Positions 44,107 through 51,749 of a stretch of DNA of 64,000 nucleotides are shown here, one piece after another (the first letter of the stretch is position 1; every line of letters starts with the position of its first letter). The translations under genes and the position numbers were made by a program. The notes beneath the pieces are model-generated. The model ran no database searches. It saw nothing but the letters and a program-made list of their open reading frames with translations, and was not told the origin of the DNA. The stretch spans positions 1 through 64,000 of the forward strand of contig JAWKVZ010000005.1 in assembly GCA_041397725.1 (NCBI GenBank). The letters run 5' to 3'. This stretch comes from JAGRKR01 sp041397725. GTDB lineage: Bacteria; Pseudomonadota; Alphaproteobacteria; Rhizobiales; Hyphomicrobiaceae.

Positions 44107-44909
44107 TCCGCGGCCTCCGCCAATGGCGCCGCACGCTTGACGGCGGCCGGCAGGGCGCCGCCGCCATCGCGCCAATAGAACACCTCGCCTGGCTGCGTCG
44201 CCGGAATGCCCTCGAGATTGGCGAGGCGCTGCTCGGCGGTGAGTGGAATGAAGCGCAGCGGCTGGCTCACGTAGACGCCGGGCTCCAGCAGGCTCTTGGC
44301 GACGCTCGAGTGGGCTCCGACCGCCACGGCGTTCGCGATGGTGATGCCCGGTCCGATGGTCGAATGCGCGCCGATGTAGACGTTGTCGCCGATCATGATG
44401 CGGCCACGGATCTCGGCGCGGTCGAGACCACTGCTCATGTGCACGAAGCCATGCGTCCAGAGCTGGCTGCCGATGCCGGCAATAGTGGAATAGCGGCCCA
44501 TGCGTATGGACTCCCCGACGTTCACGTAGTGGTTCGCCGTGATCTTGGACCACGTGCCGATAACGAGCTGTACGGGGTGGGCCGGGGCCAGCGTGGCGCC
44601 CTGATTGACGACGTTGCGGTTGCCGATGGCGCCGTACTCGGCGAAGCCCAGCGACAGGCGGCCCGTTATCGTGTTCATCCGGCCGATGTAGGCGTTGGTG
44701 CGCATGACCACGCGGCGGGCGCTGATCAGATTGAGGCCGCCGATGCGTGAGCCGTCCGCCAGGACCAGGCGATCGACGAGGATGATCGAGGGTCCGATGC
44801 GGGCGCGCCGTCCGACCCGGTGGCCGAGGAGCCGCAAGGCAAATGGTTTCATGAATCCTGGGAGCAGCAGGCAGATCGCCGCCGTGAGCAGAAGTCTGAC
44901 TTTTCGCAT
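44103..44909 (-). CDS. Hexapeptide-repeat acyltransferase family protein
   Basis: 268 residues. After a short hydrophobic N-terminal segment (VRLLLTAAICLLLPG), hexapeptide repeats run from about residue 30 to 200 (VGRRARIGPSIILVDRLVLADGSRIGGLNLISARRVVM and on). A longer domain is inserted near 100-150 (APAHPVQLVIGTWSKITANHY). The C-terminus (TAEQRLANLEGIPATQPGEVFYWRDGG) is unusual and may recognise substrate. It is likely an O-acyl- or N-acyltransferase for sugar modification. The ATG at 44909 is the only strong start. It is followed by the smaller acyltransferase. Confidence 0.8.
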   Translation of the reverse strand: MRKVRLLLTAAICLLLPGFMKPFALRLLGHRVGRRARIGPSIILVDRLVLADGSRIGGLNLISARRVVMRTNAYIGRMNTITGRLSLGFAEYGAIGNRNVVNQGATLAPAHPVQLVIGTWSKITANHYVNVGESIRMGRYSTIAGIGSQLWTHGFVHMSSGLDRAEIRGRIMIGDNVYIGAHSTIGPGITIANAVAVGAHSSVAKSLLEPGVYVSQPLRFIPLTAEQRLANLEGIPATQPGEVFYWRDGGGALPAAVKRAAPLAEAAE

Positions 44910-45044
44910 CTCTGTCGTCCTGTAGAACGGGCAAAAAAAATGATGACCAATCCGGTGCGGTTCCGCGGCGGGATCACAAACTCACGCGAAAACCACTGTG
45001 ACGCTCGGCACTCGGCAGCCTCGACACGCCCGCCAGGGGCGCGG

Positions 45045-46337
45045 TTAGAACGCCAGGGCGAGCGCTGAAAGGAACGCCGCGCCAGCGCCGATGGCGATGG
45101 CCGTCCTCGGCATCACGAGGCCGCGCCGCGCCAGCAACGCCAGCTGAATGCCGGCTACGGCAAGCATCTGAGCGGCGAGACAGAGCACAGCCGTGCGCAG
45201 GCTCAAGGCTCCGAGCTGCCAGATCGCCGCCATGGCCGCGAGCCCGACGGCGGCGACCGCGATGGAGCCCACTGTCGCCCGCCCCGCCAGACGGGCCCGG
45301 TTGATCCGGACCTCGAGCGCGGCGCTGGCGATCCAGGCGAAAACCTGCAATGCGACGACCGGGTAGATGGACACCGCCAGCGCGTGCTGGTCGGCGCGGA
45401 CGGCCTTCGTCTCGACGAGGCCGAGCGCAAACGGATAGACGAGCGCGAGCACGCCGGAAATGCCGGCAATTGCTGCGAGATAGATGGAGGCCTGCCGGTC
45501 ATAGGCGCGCGTGCGCATCGTGTACATGCGGGCGAAGAGGCCCGTCATGAGCAGGCTGTGCACGATGACCACGACCGAGGCGACGCGGAAGGAGAACGCA
45601 TAGGTCGCGACCGCATCGACGGAGAGAAAGAAGCCGATCAGGATGCGTCCGCTGACGGCGAGCCAGATCGTCACCAGCGCGAAGCCGAGCATCGGCAGCC
45701 CGATCGTCATCGCCTGCCGGAGGCGCCCATTCAGATCGTCCACCGCCGCGTCGCTGGCGACGCGCCCGGCCGCGGCGACGACGAGCACTGAAACCACGGC
45801 ATAGAGGACGGCCAGCGTGGCGACGTCGGGACGGCCGGCGAGCGTGGCCACGACGCCAGCCGCGGTCGCCGTCAGGAGCGCCAGCCCATCAGCCCAGACG
45901 GCGGCGTTGCGCAATGAAAAGGTGCGGCAGTAGCTGCTGAGCGCGCCTTGCGCCACCGCCAGCCCCGTGGTCAGCGCGGCCAGCGCATAGATCGCCGGCA
46001 GCCCCGCGAGTACGCTCAGTCCGGCGATACAGATGAGCGCGAGCCCCAGTGCCGCGACGGTGGCGCCGAGCAGGTCCCTGACGGGTACGGCGCGGCCGAC
46101 CAGGGCGAGCTGCGGCACGGCGCTGGCGATGCCGAAGGTGAGCAGCGGGGCGGCGAGCAGGCCGATGGACAGGGCGATCTCGATGGCCCCGTAGACCTCG
46201 GGCGCCAGCAACATGGCGAGCAGAAGCGGCCCGAGATAGGCCGCGCCCTTGGCCAGCCCGAAGTTGGCGACGTAGACGAGCGCCTTGCCACCTCGGCGCT
46301 GAAGGCTCGTGCCAATGGATTCGACGGTCGATGCCAC
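45045..46337 (-). CDS. Polysaccharide flippase (Wzx-like, MATE/MVF superfamily)
   Basis: 430 residues with about twelve hydrophobic helices. The first half contains KALVYVANFGLAKGAAYLGPLLLA and a repeated helix-loop arrangement typical of PST/Wzx transporters, which translocate lipid-linked oligosaccharides across the inner membrane. No family signature beyond fold can be cited. The gene is 56 bp from the O-antigen ligase stop on the same strand, suggesting one transcript, and is 135 bp upstream of the acyltransferase pair. Confidence 0.85.
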   Translation of the reverse strand: MASTVESIGTSLQRRGGKALVYVANFGLAKGAAYLGPLLLAMLLAPEVYGAIEIALSIGLLAAPLLTFGIASAVPQLALVGRAVPVRDLLGATVAALGLALICIAGLSVLAGLPAIYALAALTTGLAVAQGALSSYCRTFSLRNAAVWADGLALLTATAAGVVATLAGRPDVATLAVLYAVVSVLVVAAAGRVASDAAVDDLNGRLRQAMTIGLPMLGFALVTIWLAVSGRILIGFFLSVDAVATYAFSFRVASVVVIVHSLLMTGLFARMYTMRTRAYDRQASIYLAAIAGISGVLALVYPFALGLVETKAVRADQHALAVSIYPVVALQVFAWIASAALEVRINRARLAGRATVGSIAVAAVGLAAMAAIWQLGALSLRTAVLCLAAQMLAVAGIQLALLARRGLVMPRTAIAIGAGAAFLSALALAF

Positions 46338-46393
46338 CCGGGCGGTCCTCGCGGCTCGGCCCGCCGTCAGGGGCGGCCGAGTCTAACGCGCAC

Positions 46394-47809
46394 TCAATCG
46401 AATTCCGCCAGCCGTCGACTGGACCAGGACTGGGCGGTACCCGCACCAAGCAACGCAGCGAGGTTAAGTGCAACGGCCTCGGTCTGCAATGGAAACTCGA
46501 CCAGTGAATGAAGTCCAAGCTGGACCGTTGCCGCGGCGGCAACAAGTGGCCCCCAGGCACTTCGTTTCCGCCCGAGAGCGCCGAGGAAGCAGCGCATCGT
46601 GGCGATGAGGACGGCCGACAGCAGTATGAGCGCGACCGGCAGGCCGAGCCCCGCGAACACCTCCAGATACGTGTTGTGAGCCGCGTTCCAGATGCCGCCG
46701 AGCCCCATCTCGGCGCTGCGATAGCTCGGGAAGAAGTCGATGAACGCTCCGTAGCCGTGGCCGAGAACGGGATGATCGAACGCAGCGACGACGGTTGCCT
46801 TGTAGGCGGCGAGGCGGCCATGCAGGGCCCCGCTGGCATCGGCCGCCCGCCGCAGCGCGGCCTCGCCGTGCAGATCCAACACGACGAAGGATGCGACGAC
46901 CAGCATCGCGCTCATCACCAGGACGACGACGCGGTTGCTGCTGCGCGCGGCGATCAGCATGCACAAGACGAGCAGGCCGGCGAACGTCGTGGCGATGCCG
47001 GCCCGCGAGGTCGTGACGATCAGCGCGATCGCGATGGGCAGGGCGAGCACCAGGATCGGCGCGCCGTCGGTGATGAGGCGGCTGATGATGCGCGCCGTCT
47101 TGCGCTTGCGGTTACCCTTTCCCGACGTTTCGCCGCGCAGGACCGCGCGCAGGAACAGTGCACTCGCCGCGATCAGGCCCGTTCCCACGTAGGCGGCGAA
47201 GTGATTGCGATTGATGAAGGTGCCGGACGCATAGTTGCCGTGGACGGCAATGACAAAGGGGTCCTTGGGCGCGAACAGGACACGCTGCCAGCCGAAGGCC
47301 ATGTCGGCCAGCGCATAGATGCTGTTGAGCACCGCGAAAGCGGCAAGGGCATACAGCAGCACGATGGCGAACTCGGCGCGCCGGCAGAGCTCCATCGAGA
47401 TCCAGAAGACCGTCGCGAAGGTCAGGAGCCGCAGCAGTGCCTGCAGGGTCAGCTCCTGGTTGGCCGAGATCGTGCCGCGCAGGGGATAGCCGAGGGCGCC
47501 GCTCGCCTCGCGCCAGAGCGGGTGCTGCAACCAGTCCGGTGCGATCGGCAGCGCCTGCAGCAGGACCCAGGCCGCGGCAATGGCGTAGAGGGCCGCCATC
47601 AGGGCATAGCGGCTCGGCGCGATGGCCGGACCAGTGCCGCGCCAGGCGCCGGTGGCGATGACGGCCATGGCGGTGACGGCGGCCGCGAGACCGTTGGCGA
47701 CCCATGCGGCCGGCAGGACGCTGCCGTACCACAGCGGCGCCAGCCCCAGCAGGGCCAGCAGCGCCCACTCGGGATAGCTCAATCCGCGAACCGTATCGAA
47801 CGATGGCAT
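46394..47809 (-). CDS. O-antigen ligase / Wzy-type polymerase family protein
   Basis: 471 residues with about eleven membrane helices. A large periplasmic loop before the last helices has the Wzy_C signature (GHGYGAFIDFFPSYR, AHNTYLEVFAGLGLPVALIL) characteristic of O-antigen ligases and polymerases. The protein joins polysaccharide units or transfers chains to a carrier. The ATG at 47809 was chosen because membrane sequence and ligase features begin there; the frame reaches 48124 without such content. It likely leads the operon with the flippase and acyltransferases. No glycosyltransferase is present in view. Confidence 0.87.
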   Translation of the reverse strand: MPSFDTVRGLSYPEWALLALLGLAPLWYGSVLPAAWVANGLAAAVTAMAVIATGAWRGTGPAIAPSRYALMAALYAIAAAWVLLQALPIAPDWLQHPLWREASGALGYPLRGTISANQELTLQALLRLLTFATVFWISMELCRRAEFAIVLLYALAAFAVLNSIYALADMAFGWQRVLFAPKDPFVIAVHGNYASGTFINRNHFAAYVGTGLIAASALFLRAVLRGETSGKGNRKRKTARIISRLITDGAPILVLALPIAIALIVTTSRAGIATTFAGLLVLCMLIAARSSNRVVVLVMSAMLVVASFVVLDLHGEAALRRAADASGALHGRLAAYKATVVAAFDHPVLGHGYGAFIDFFPSYRSAEMGLGGIWNAAHNTYLEVFAGLGLPVALILLSAVLIATMRCFLGALGRKRSAWGPLVAAAATVQLGLHSLVEFPLQTEAVALNLAALLGAGTAQSWSSRRLAEFD

Positions 47810-48002
47810 CGATGCTCCGATCGGCTGATTCGGCCTTGCGCGAAGTCTCCGTCTGCTGTCGGAAGACGCAAGGCTGCAACCGCCGAAACAGGGGGAAAAC
47901 GACCAATTCGATGGGTATGGGGCAGGGCGGCGCCGGTCACGGCTGGCGTTTTGGGCGACAATCGGCAAGCGAAGCGGCCGGGTCCGGGATCGGCTGGCGC
48001 GC

Positions 48003-49340
48003 TCAGGCGTGGCCGGGGGCGTGCTCGCCGAGCCCCTTCTCGTACTCGCCGATGAACCGCAGCACCTGCTCGGAAAAACCGTCGATGTGCACCCAGCGGC
48101 CATAGCCGACGCCATTCGTGGCACTGGCGACGTTGATCATGTAGGCGAGGCGCGCCACGGGGTCCGGCACGTAATCGGCGCTCTGCTCGTCCGTGATGAC
48201 GATCAACCGGTCGTGGGCGATGGCGTTGACCCTGGCGACGGCTTTGCCGAGCTCGGTGCTACCATGATGCTGGCTCTTGATGATGGCATCGATGCCGGCC
48301 ATGCCACGCCGTGCGGGGACTTCCACGACATTGGCGGAGAACGTGAAGATGCGCCGCTGCTCGGTATTTATGATCGAGGCCAGCGTGGCCGCCGCATCCA
48401 TCCGGTTGAGGTCGGAGCGGCGCGAGAGCTTTGCGGCCATCGATCCCGACACGTCCACCAGAACGACCGTCGCGCCCTGCAGAGGTTGCTGGACCGCGAT
48501 CGCCGCCTGGAGCGCCTTGTCGATGGTTTCGTCCATGGCTGGGCAGGCGCGGGCCGCGGCCACATAGCGGAACGGCAGCACGCGCTCCGCGCCCTTTCGC
48601 GCCAGAATCGCCTTCTTGATCAGTCGCTGGTCGACTCCGGCCGAGACCATGTTGCGGATGTTGCGCAAGAGCGCGAGGTAGCCGAGCTTGCGCTCGGTCA
48701 GCAGCCGCTCGAACGCCTTCTTCTTGTTGGTGCCGGCCGACAAGGCGGCTTCCCAGGTGTCGGCCGGCGCCATCTCGCGGTTGGCCAGACGCTGCCAGAG
48801 CGCCTCCTGCTCACTGTCGCGCGGCTTGGGATGCACGAGAAACATCACGTCACGCAACTTCACCGGCGTATCGCGGTCGTACTTGGCAAGCTCATAGGCA
48901 TCGAATTTCTGGAACGCGGCGGCGAGGCCCTTCTTCACCTGGGCGGACAGCGGCTTCTTGCCGTTGCGCCAGTAGATGGCCAGGAACTCCGATAGCTCGT
49001 CGGCGCGCTGGATGACGCGAGCGATCGTGCCGGAGACGAGGCCGGGCTTGCGCGCTCCTGTCCTCGACAGCGCCGAGAGCAGCAGCAGCGGCGCGTGCCG
49101 CAGGTTCGCTTGTTCTCGCGCCTCGATGGCGATCTCGGCCAGGCGCTCCGGCGCGAGCGCGGCGGCATGGGCCAGCAGTCGCTCCGCGATCGAGGCGCCG
49201 TCCTCGTAGAACTCCTCCTCCCACAGCATGCAGGACATCAGCGATCGACGCAGCCTCTGCTCGGGAGTGAGCTGGGCGAAGGCCAGCGCGCCCTCGTGCG
49301 TGCGCGGCGGTCCCTTTTTCGCCCTACGGTTCTTGCGCAC
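48003..49340 (-). CDS. rsr: Ro60/Rsr (TROVE + von Willebrand A domain) ring protein
   Basis: 445 residues from the GTG at 49340. The N-terminal two-thirds form the alpha-helical TROVE ring (RRSLMSCMLWEEEFYEDG, MFLVHPKP and KKAILARKGAERVLPFRYVAA). The C-terminal vWA domain has the MIDAS motif DVSGSM at 296-301, the ST in HGSTELG at 361-363 and D384 in VITDEQ. Ro60 rings bind misfolded RNAs in the cavity and Y RNA on the outer surface, and in Deinococcus Y RNA tethers Ro60 to PNPase. The frame extends upstream through the Y RNA gene; the GTG is the first start beyond the RNA and matches the conserved KRTHEGA-like opening (here PPRTHEGALA). Only a weak ribosome-binding site (CGGAT) is seen. Confidence 0.9.
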   Translation of the reverse strand: MRKNRRAKKGPPRTHEGALAFAQLTPEQRLRRSLMSCMLWEEEFYEDGASIAERLLAHAAALAPERLAEIAIEAREQANLRHAPLLLLSALSRTGARKPGLVSGTIARVIQRADELSEFLAIYWRNGKKPLSAQVKKGLAAAFQKFDAYELAKYDRDTPVKLRDVMFLVHPKPRDSEQEALWQRLANREMAPADTWEAALSAGTNKKKAFERLLTERKLGYLALLRNIRNMVSAGVDQRLIKKAILARKGAERVLPFRYVAAARACPAMDETIDKALQAAIAVQQPLQGATVVLVDVSGSMAAKLSRRSDLNRMDAAATLASIINTEQRRIFTFSANVVEVPARRGMAGIDAIIKSQHHGSTELGKAVARVNAIAHDRLIVITDEQSADYVPDPVARLAYMINVASATNGVGYGRWVHIDGFSEQVLRFIGEYEKGLGEHAPGHA

Positions 49341-49390
49341 GATCGGTCGATCCGGGCGTTTCGCTCTGCGAGCGACGAGTGAGCTGATCT

Positions 49391-49550
49391 CGCGCAGGCC
49401 GCTTCGCCCGAGGAACACGCGGATACGGGCTGGCGCTCTATCCACTGAGCTACGTGGTGATTGGTCACCACGGCGGGATTCGAACCCGCGACCTCCTCGT
49501 TTGAAGCGAAGTAGCCGTCTCCTACACCGTCGGGCGAAGCAGCGTGCGCG
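49391..49550 (-). ncRNA. yrlA: YrlA-type Y RNA with circularly permuted tRNA module
   Basis: Read 5' to 3' from 49550 to 49391 (160 nt). The outer stem pairs 49550-49530 with 49411-49391: 21 positions, 19 Watson-Crick, one G-U and one C-C mismatch. An inner helix pairs about 49522-49513 with 49431-49421. The module then has a stem-loop CTTCG-CTTCAAA-CGAGG (49511-49495), a T-arm GCGGG-TTCGAAT-CCCGC (49489-49473), the acceptor 3' strand CGTGGTGA (49472-49465), a CCAA loop (49464-49461), the acceptor 5' strand TCACCACG (49460-49453), linker TA and a D-arm GCTC-AGTGGATA-GAGC (49450-49435). The T-arm therefore precedes the D-arm and the acceptor end is closed. It lies 51 bp upstream of the Ro60 start on the same strand, as bacterial Y RNA genes do. 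Confidence 0.85.
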
Positions 49551-49705
49551 AAATCTGGTGACCTGCAAATTGCCGGGAACGGTGGTGGCTCATCGCGAGC
49601 GCCGTCACCGCCCATCACCGCAGGCCATTGCGGACATAGTGCCGTGAATGGGCAGCATCAAGGCCGCGGCAGCGCCGGCGGGCGCCTCGGCGTTGCACAA
49701 TCGCA

Positions 49706-50515
49706 TCAGTTTCCGGGCAGCACGAGGATCTCGGGCTGGGCGGGCAGCGACTGGTGCGAGATGACGACCGTGGGCGTGCTGCTCCGCTTGACCTTGAAGG
49801 TCGGCTGCATGCGCTGGAGGAAGCGGGTCAGCGTCGTCTCGCCGAAATAGTGCATGGGTATGACGAGGCGGGCCCGCAGCGCTTTCAGCACCTCGAGCAT
49901 GCCGTCCATGTCGAGGGTATAGCTGCCGTCGACGGGCGCCAGCACGACATCGAGCTGGCCGATCTGCCCGAGATGGCGCGGCGTCAGCGTGTGATGGAGA
50001 TGGCCGAGATGGGCGATGCACAGGCCGGCGATCTCGAACACGAAAATCGAGTTGCCGTACATCTCGGTGCCGCCGGTCCAGCCGCGCAGGTTTGTCGTGA
50101 CGTTGCGGACGCGCACGTCGCCGACGGTCAGGTCGTGCATGGCGGGGCCGCCGGCCGGGTTCCAGCCGCGCAGCACGTGACGGATGCGCGGATCGGGGAA
50201 CGGCGTGAAATGCGTCTCGTGCGCGTGGTTCATGGTGATGATGTCAGGCACCACGCGCGGCCTGAGGTAGTCGTTGTAGTCCGTGGCGATCTTCACACCG
50301 CCCGCGCTCTCGATGAGGAAGGTGGCATGGCCGACGAAGGTCAGGCGCACCTCGGTCGGCTTCAGCACGACCGGGCGGAGAGAGGCCCGGTGGATGCGTG
50401 GCCCGGCATCGGAGACGGCGAGGCAGCGATCCGCCGTCGCAGCCGTGGCGGTGGCGCACGCCAGGGTCAACAGAAGCCAGGCCAGCGTCACAATCAGGCA
50501 ATGAGCGCTACGCAT
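49706..50515 (-). CDS. Exported MBL-fold (UlaG-like) metal hydrolase
   Basis: 269 residues with a signal peptide (about 1-24, ATA-ATA). The fold is metallo-beta-lactamase-like: LTFVGHATFLIESAGGVKIATDYND, IITMNHAHETHFTPF, LGHLHHTLTPRHL and VIPMHYFGETTL. The typical H-x-H-x-D-H is replaced by N-H-A-H-E-T-H, in the manner of the UlaG (L-ascorbate 6-phosphate lactonase) group. The substrate is unknown and the protein should be periplasmic, unusual for UlaG. The ATG at 50515 opens the signal peptide directly; the frame continues to 50572. It is the next gene upstream of the Y RNA on the same strand. Confidence 0.83.
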   Translation of the reverse strand: MRSAHCLIVTLAWLLLTLACATATAATADRCLAVSDAGPRIHRASLRPVVLKPTEVRLTFVGHATFLIESAGGVKIATDYNDYLRPRVVPDIITMNHAHETHFTPFPDPRIRHVLRGWNPAGGPAMHDLTVGDVRVRNVTTNLRGWTGGTEMYGNSIFVFEIAGLCIAHLGHLHHTLTPRHLGQIGQLDVVLAPVDGSYTLDMDGMLEVLKALRARLVIPMHYFGETTLTRFLQRMQPTFKVKRSSTPTVVISHQSLPAQPEILVLPGN

Positions 50516-50603
50516 GACGATCTCCCGATCTGCTGGGTGACCATCATAGGGTCCGCTCGTCGGCGGAGTCATCCGGAAACGCGGGCGCGTCGTGTCCGCC
50601 CGG

Positions 50604-51650
50604 TCAATCGACGCGCAGGAAGATGATGCGGCCGTGCTTGTCGCGGTCCTGCTCGGCGCGGCCTTGCGTGCGCAGATGATGCAGATGCGCCAGCGTCTCG
50701 CCGAGGGCGAGCCGGCCCTGGCCTTCGCGCACGGCGCGCTCGAACAGGACCTGGCTGCACTCGGTTGCCGTGCGCGGCACGTCGATCAGCGTCTCGAGCG
50801 CGCCGAGGCGCTCGTCATGATGGTCGGCAAGATCGGCAACGCGGCGGTGCAGGCCGTAGAAGGGCAGCCCGTGCGACGGCAGGACCAGGATGCTCGGCGG
50901 CAGGCGGCCGAATCGCGGCAGCGAGGCGAGGTAGTCGCTGAGCGGGTCGGAGTCGGGCTGCTCGGGATAGACACCGATCGACGGCGTGATGCGCTGCAGG
51001 ATCTGGTCGCCCGCGATCAGGATGCCGTCCTCGGCCGAGTAGAACGAGGCATGCTCGTCCGCATGTCCGCCGGCGACGATGACCTGCCAGCGCCGGCCGC
51101 CGAAGACGATCTCGTCGCCGTTGCGCAGCCGCTGGAAGCGGTCGGGCTGGAGACCGAGATGGCGGCCCATGCGCCGCCGGTCCTCGGCATAGGCCTCGAT
51201 GGTCGCGGGATCGCAGCCGTGCTCGGCGAGATAGCGCCTGATGTGCTCGCCGACCGGCAGGCGCGTCCCGGCATAGCGCAGCCGCGCCGCCTGCCACTCC
51301 CCGAGCGTCATCAGGAACGGCACGTCGAAACGCTCGACGAGGTGTCCGGCAAGGCCGACGTGATCGGTGTGTCCGTGCGTGGCGATGATGCGCCGAATCG
51401 GCCGTCCCTCGAGCACTGTCTCGACGAGGCGCTGCCAGACCTCGCGCGTGGTCGCATCGTCCAGCCCGCAGTCGATCAGCGTCCAGCCGTCCGGCTCCTC
51501 GAGCAGCCAGACGTTGACGTGGTTGAGGCGGAACGGCAGCGGCAGCCGCGCCCATCGGATTCCCGGCGCCACCTCGATGATCGTTCCCTGCGCCGGGGGC
51601 TCCGCATGGGGCAGCGTCAACGGTTGCTCGATATCGAGCGCGTCCTTCAT
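50604..51650 (-). CDS. MBL-fold metallo-hydrolase
   Basis: 348 residues. The metal motif THGHTDHVGLAGH near residue 118 (H-x-H-x-D-H) is intact and is followed by GHADEHASFYSAEDGILIAGDQ near 208, with the second histidine and metal-bridging aspartate. The C-terminal region (about 270-348) is helical and matches the extra domain in MBL hydrolases acting on CoA thioesters or lactones (BLAR-type). No signal peptide is present. It is 99 bp from the CaiB/BaiF gene on the same strand and could act with it on a CoA ester, but this is inference. The ATG at 51650 is preferred. Confidence 0.87.
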   Translation of the reverse strand: MKDALDIEQPLTLPHAEPPAQGTIIEVAPGIRWARLPLPFRLNHVNVWLLEEPDGWTLIDCGLDDATTREVWQRLVETVLEGRPIRRIIATHGHTDHVGLAGHLVERFDVPFLMTLGEWQAARLRYAGTRLPVGEHIRRYLAEHGCDPATIEAYAEDRRRMGRHLGLQPDRFQRLRNGDEIVFGGRRWQVIVAGGHADEHASFYSAEDGILIAGDQILQRITPSIGVYPEQPDSDPLSDYLASLPRFGRLPPSILVLPSHGLPFYGLHRRVADLADHHDERLGALETLIDVPRTATECSQVLFERAVREGQGRLALGETLAHLHHLRTQGRAEQDRDKHGRIIFLRVD

Positions 51651-51749
51651 GTTGAAATCGCTCCGAATGGTCCGGTCCTATTGCGGCGCAGCATGCACCG
51701 GCGCTCGCGGAAGTGCAATGTCCGCGCGCGGCCTGGGGATGGACGATGC

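Noticed and set aside
49463..49563. Full selenocysteine tRNA gene
   Set aside because: The loop CTTCAAA and an 8-bp acceptor partner are present, but there is no long variable arm, the D-region upstream does not fold as in tRNA-Sec, and the true D-arm lies downstream. Kept only as a finding.
49391..49568. Extension of the Ro60 frame upstream to 49568
   Set aside because: It would translate through the Y RNA; phrases like RFKRGGRGFESRRG are T-arm translation artefacts, and homologous N-termini begin near the GTG at 49340.
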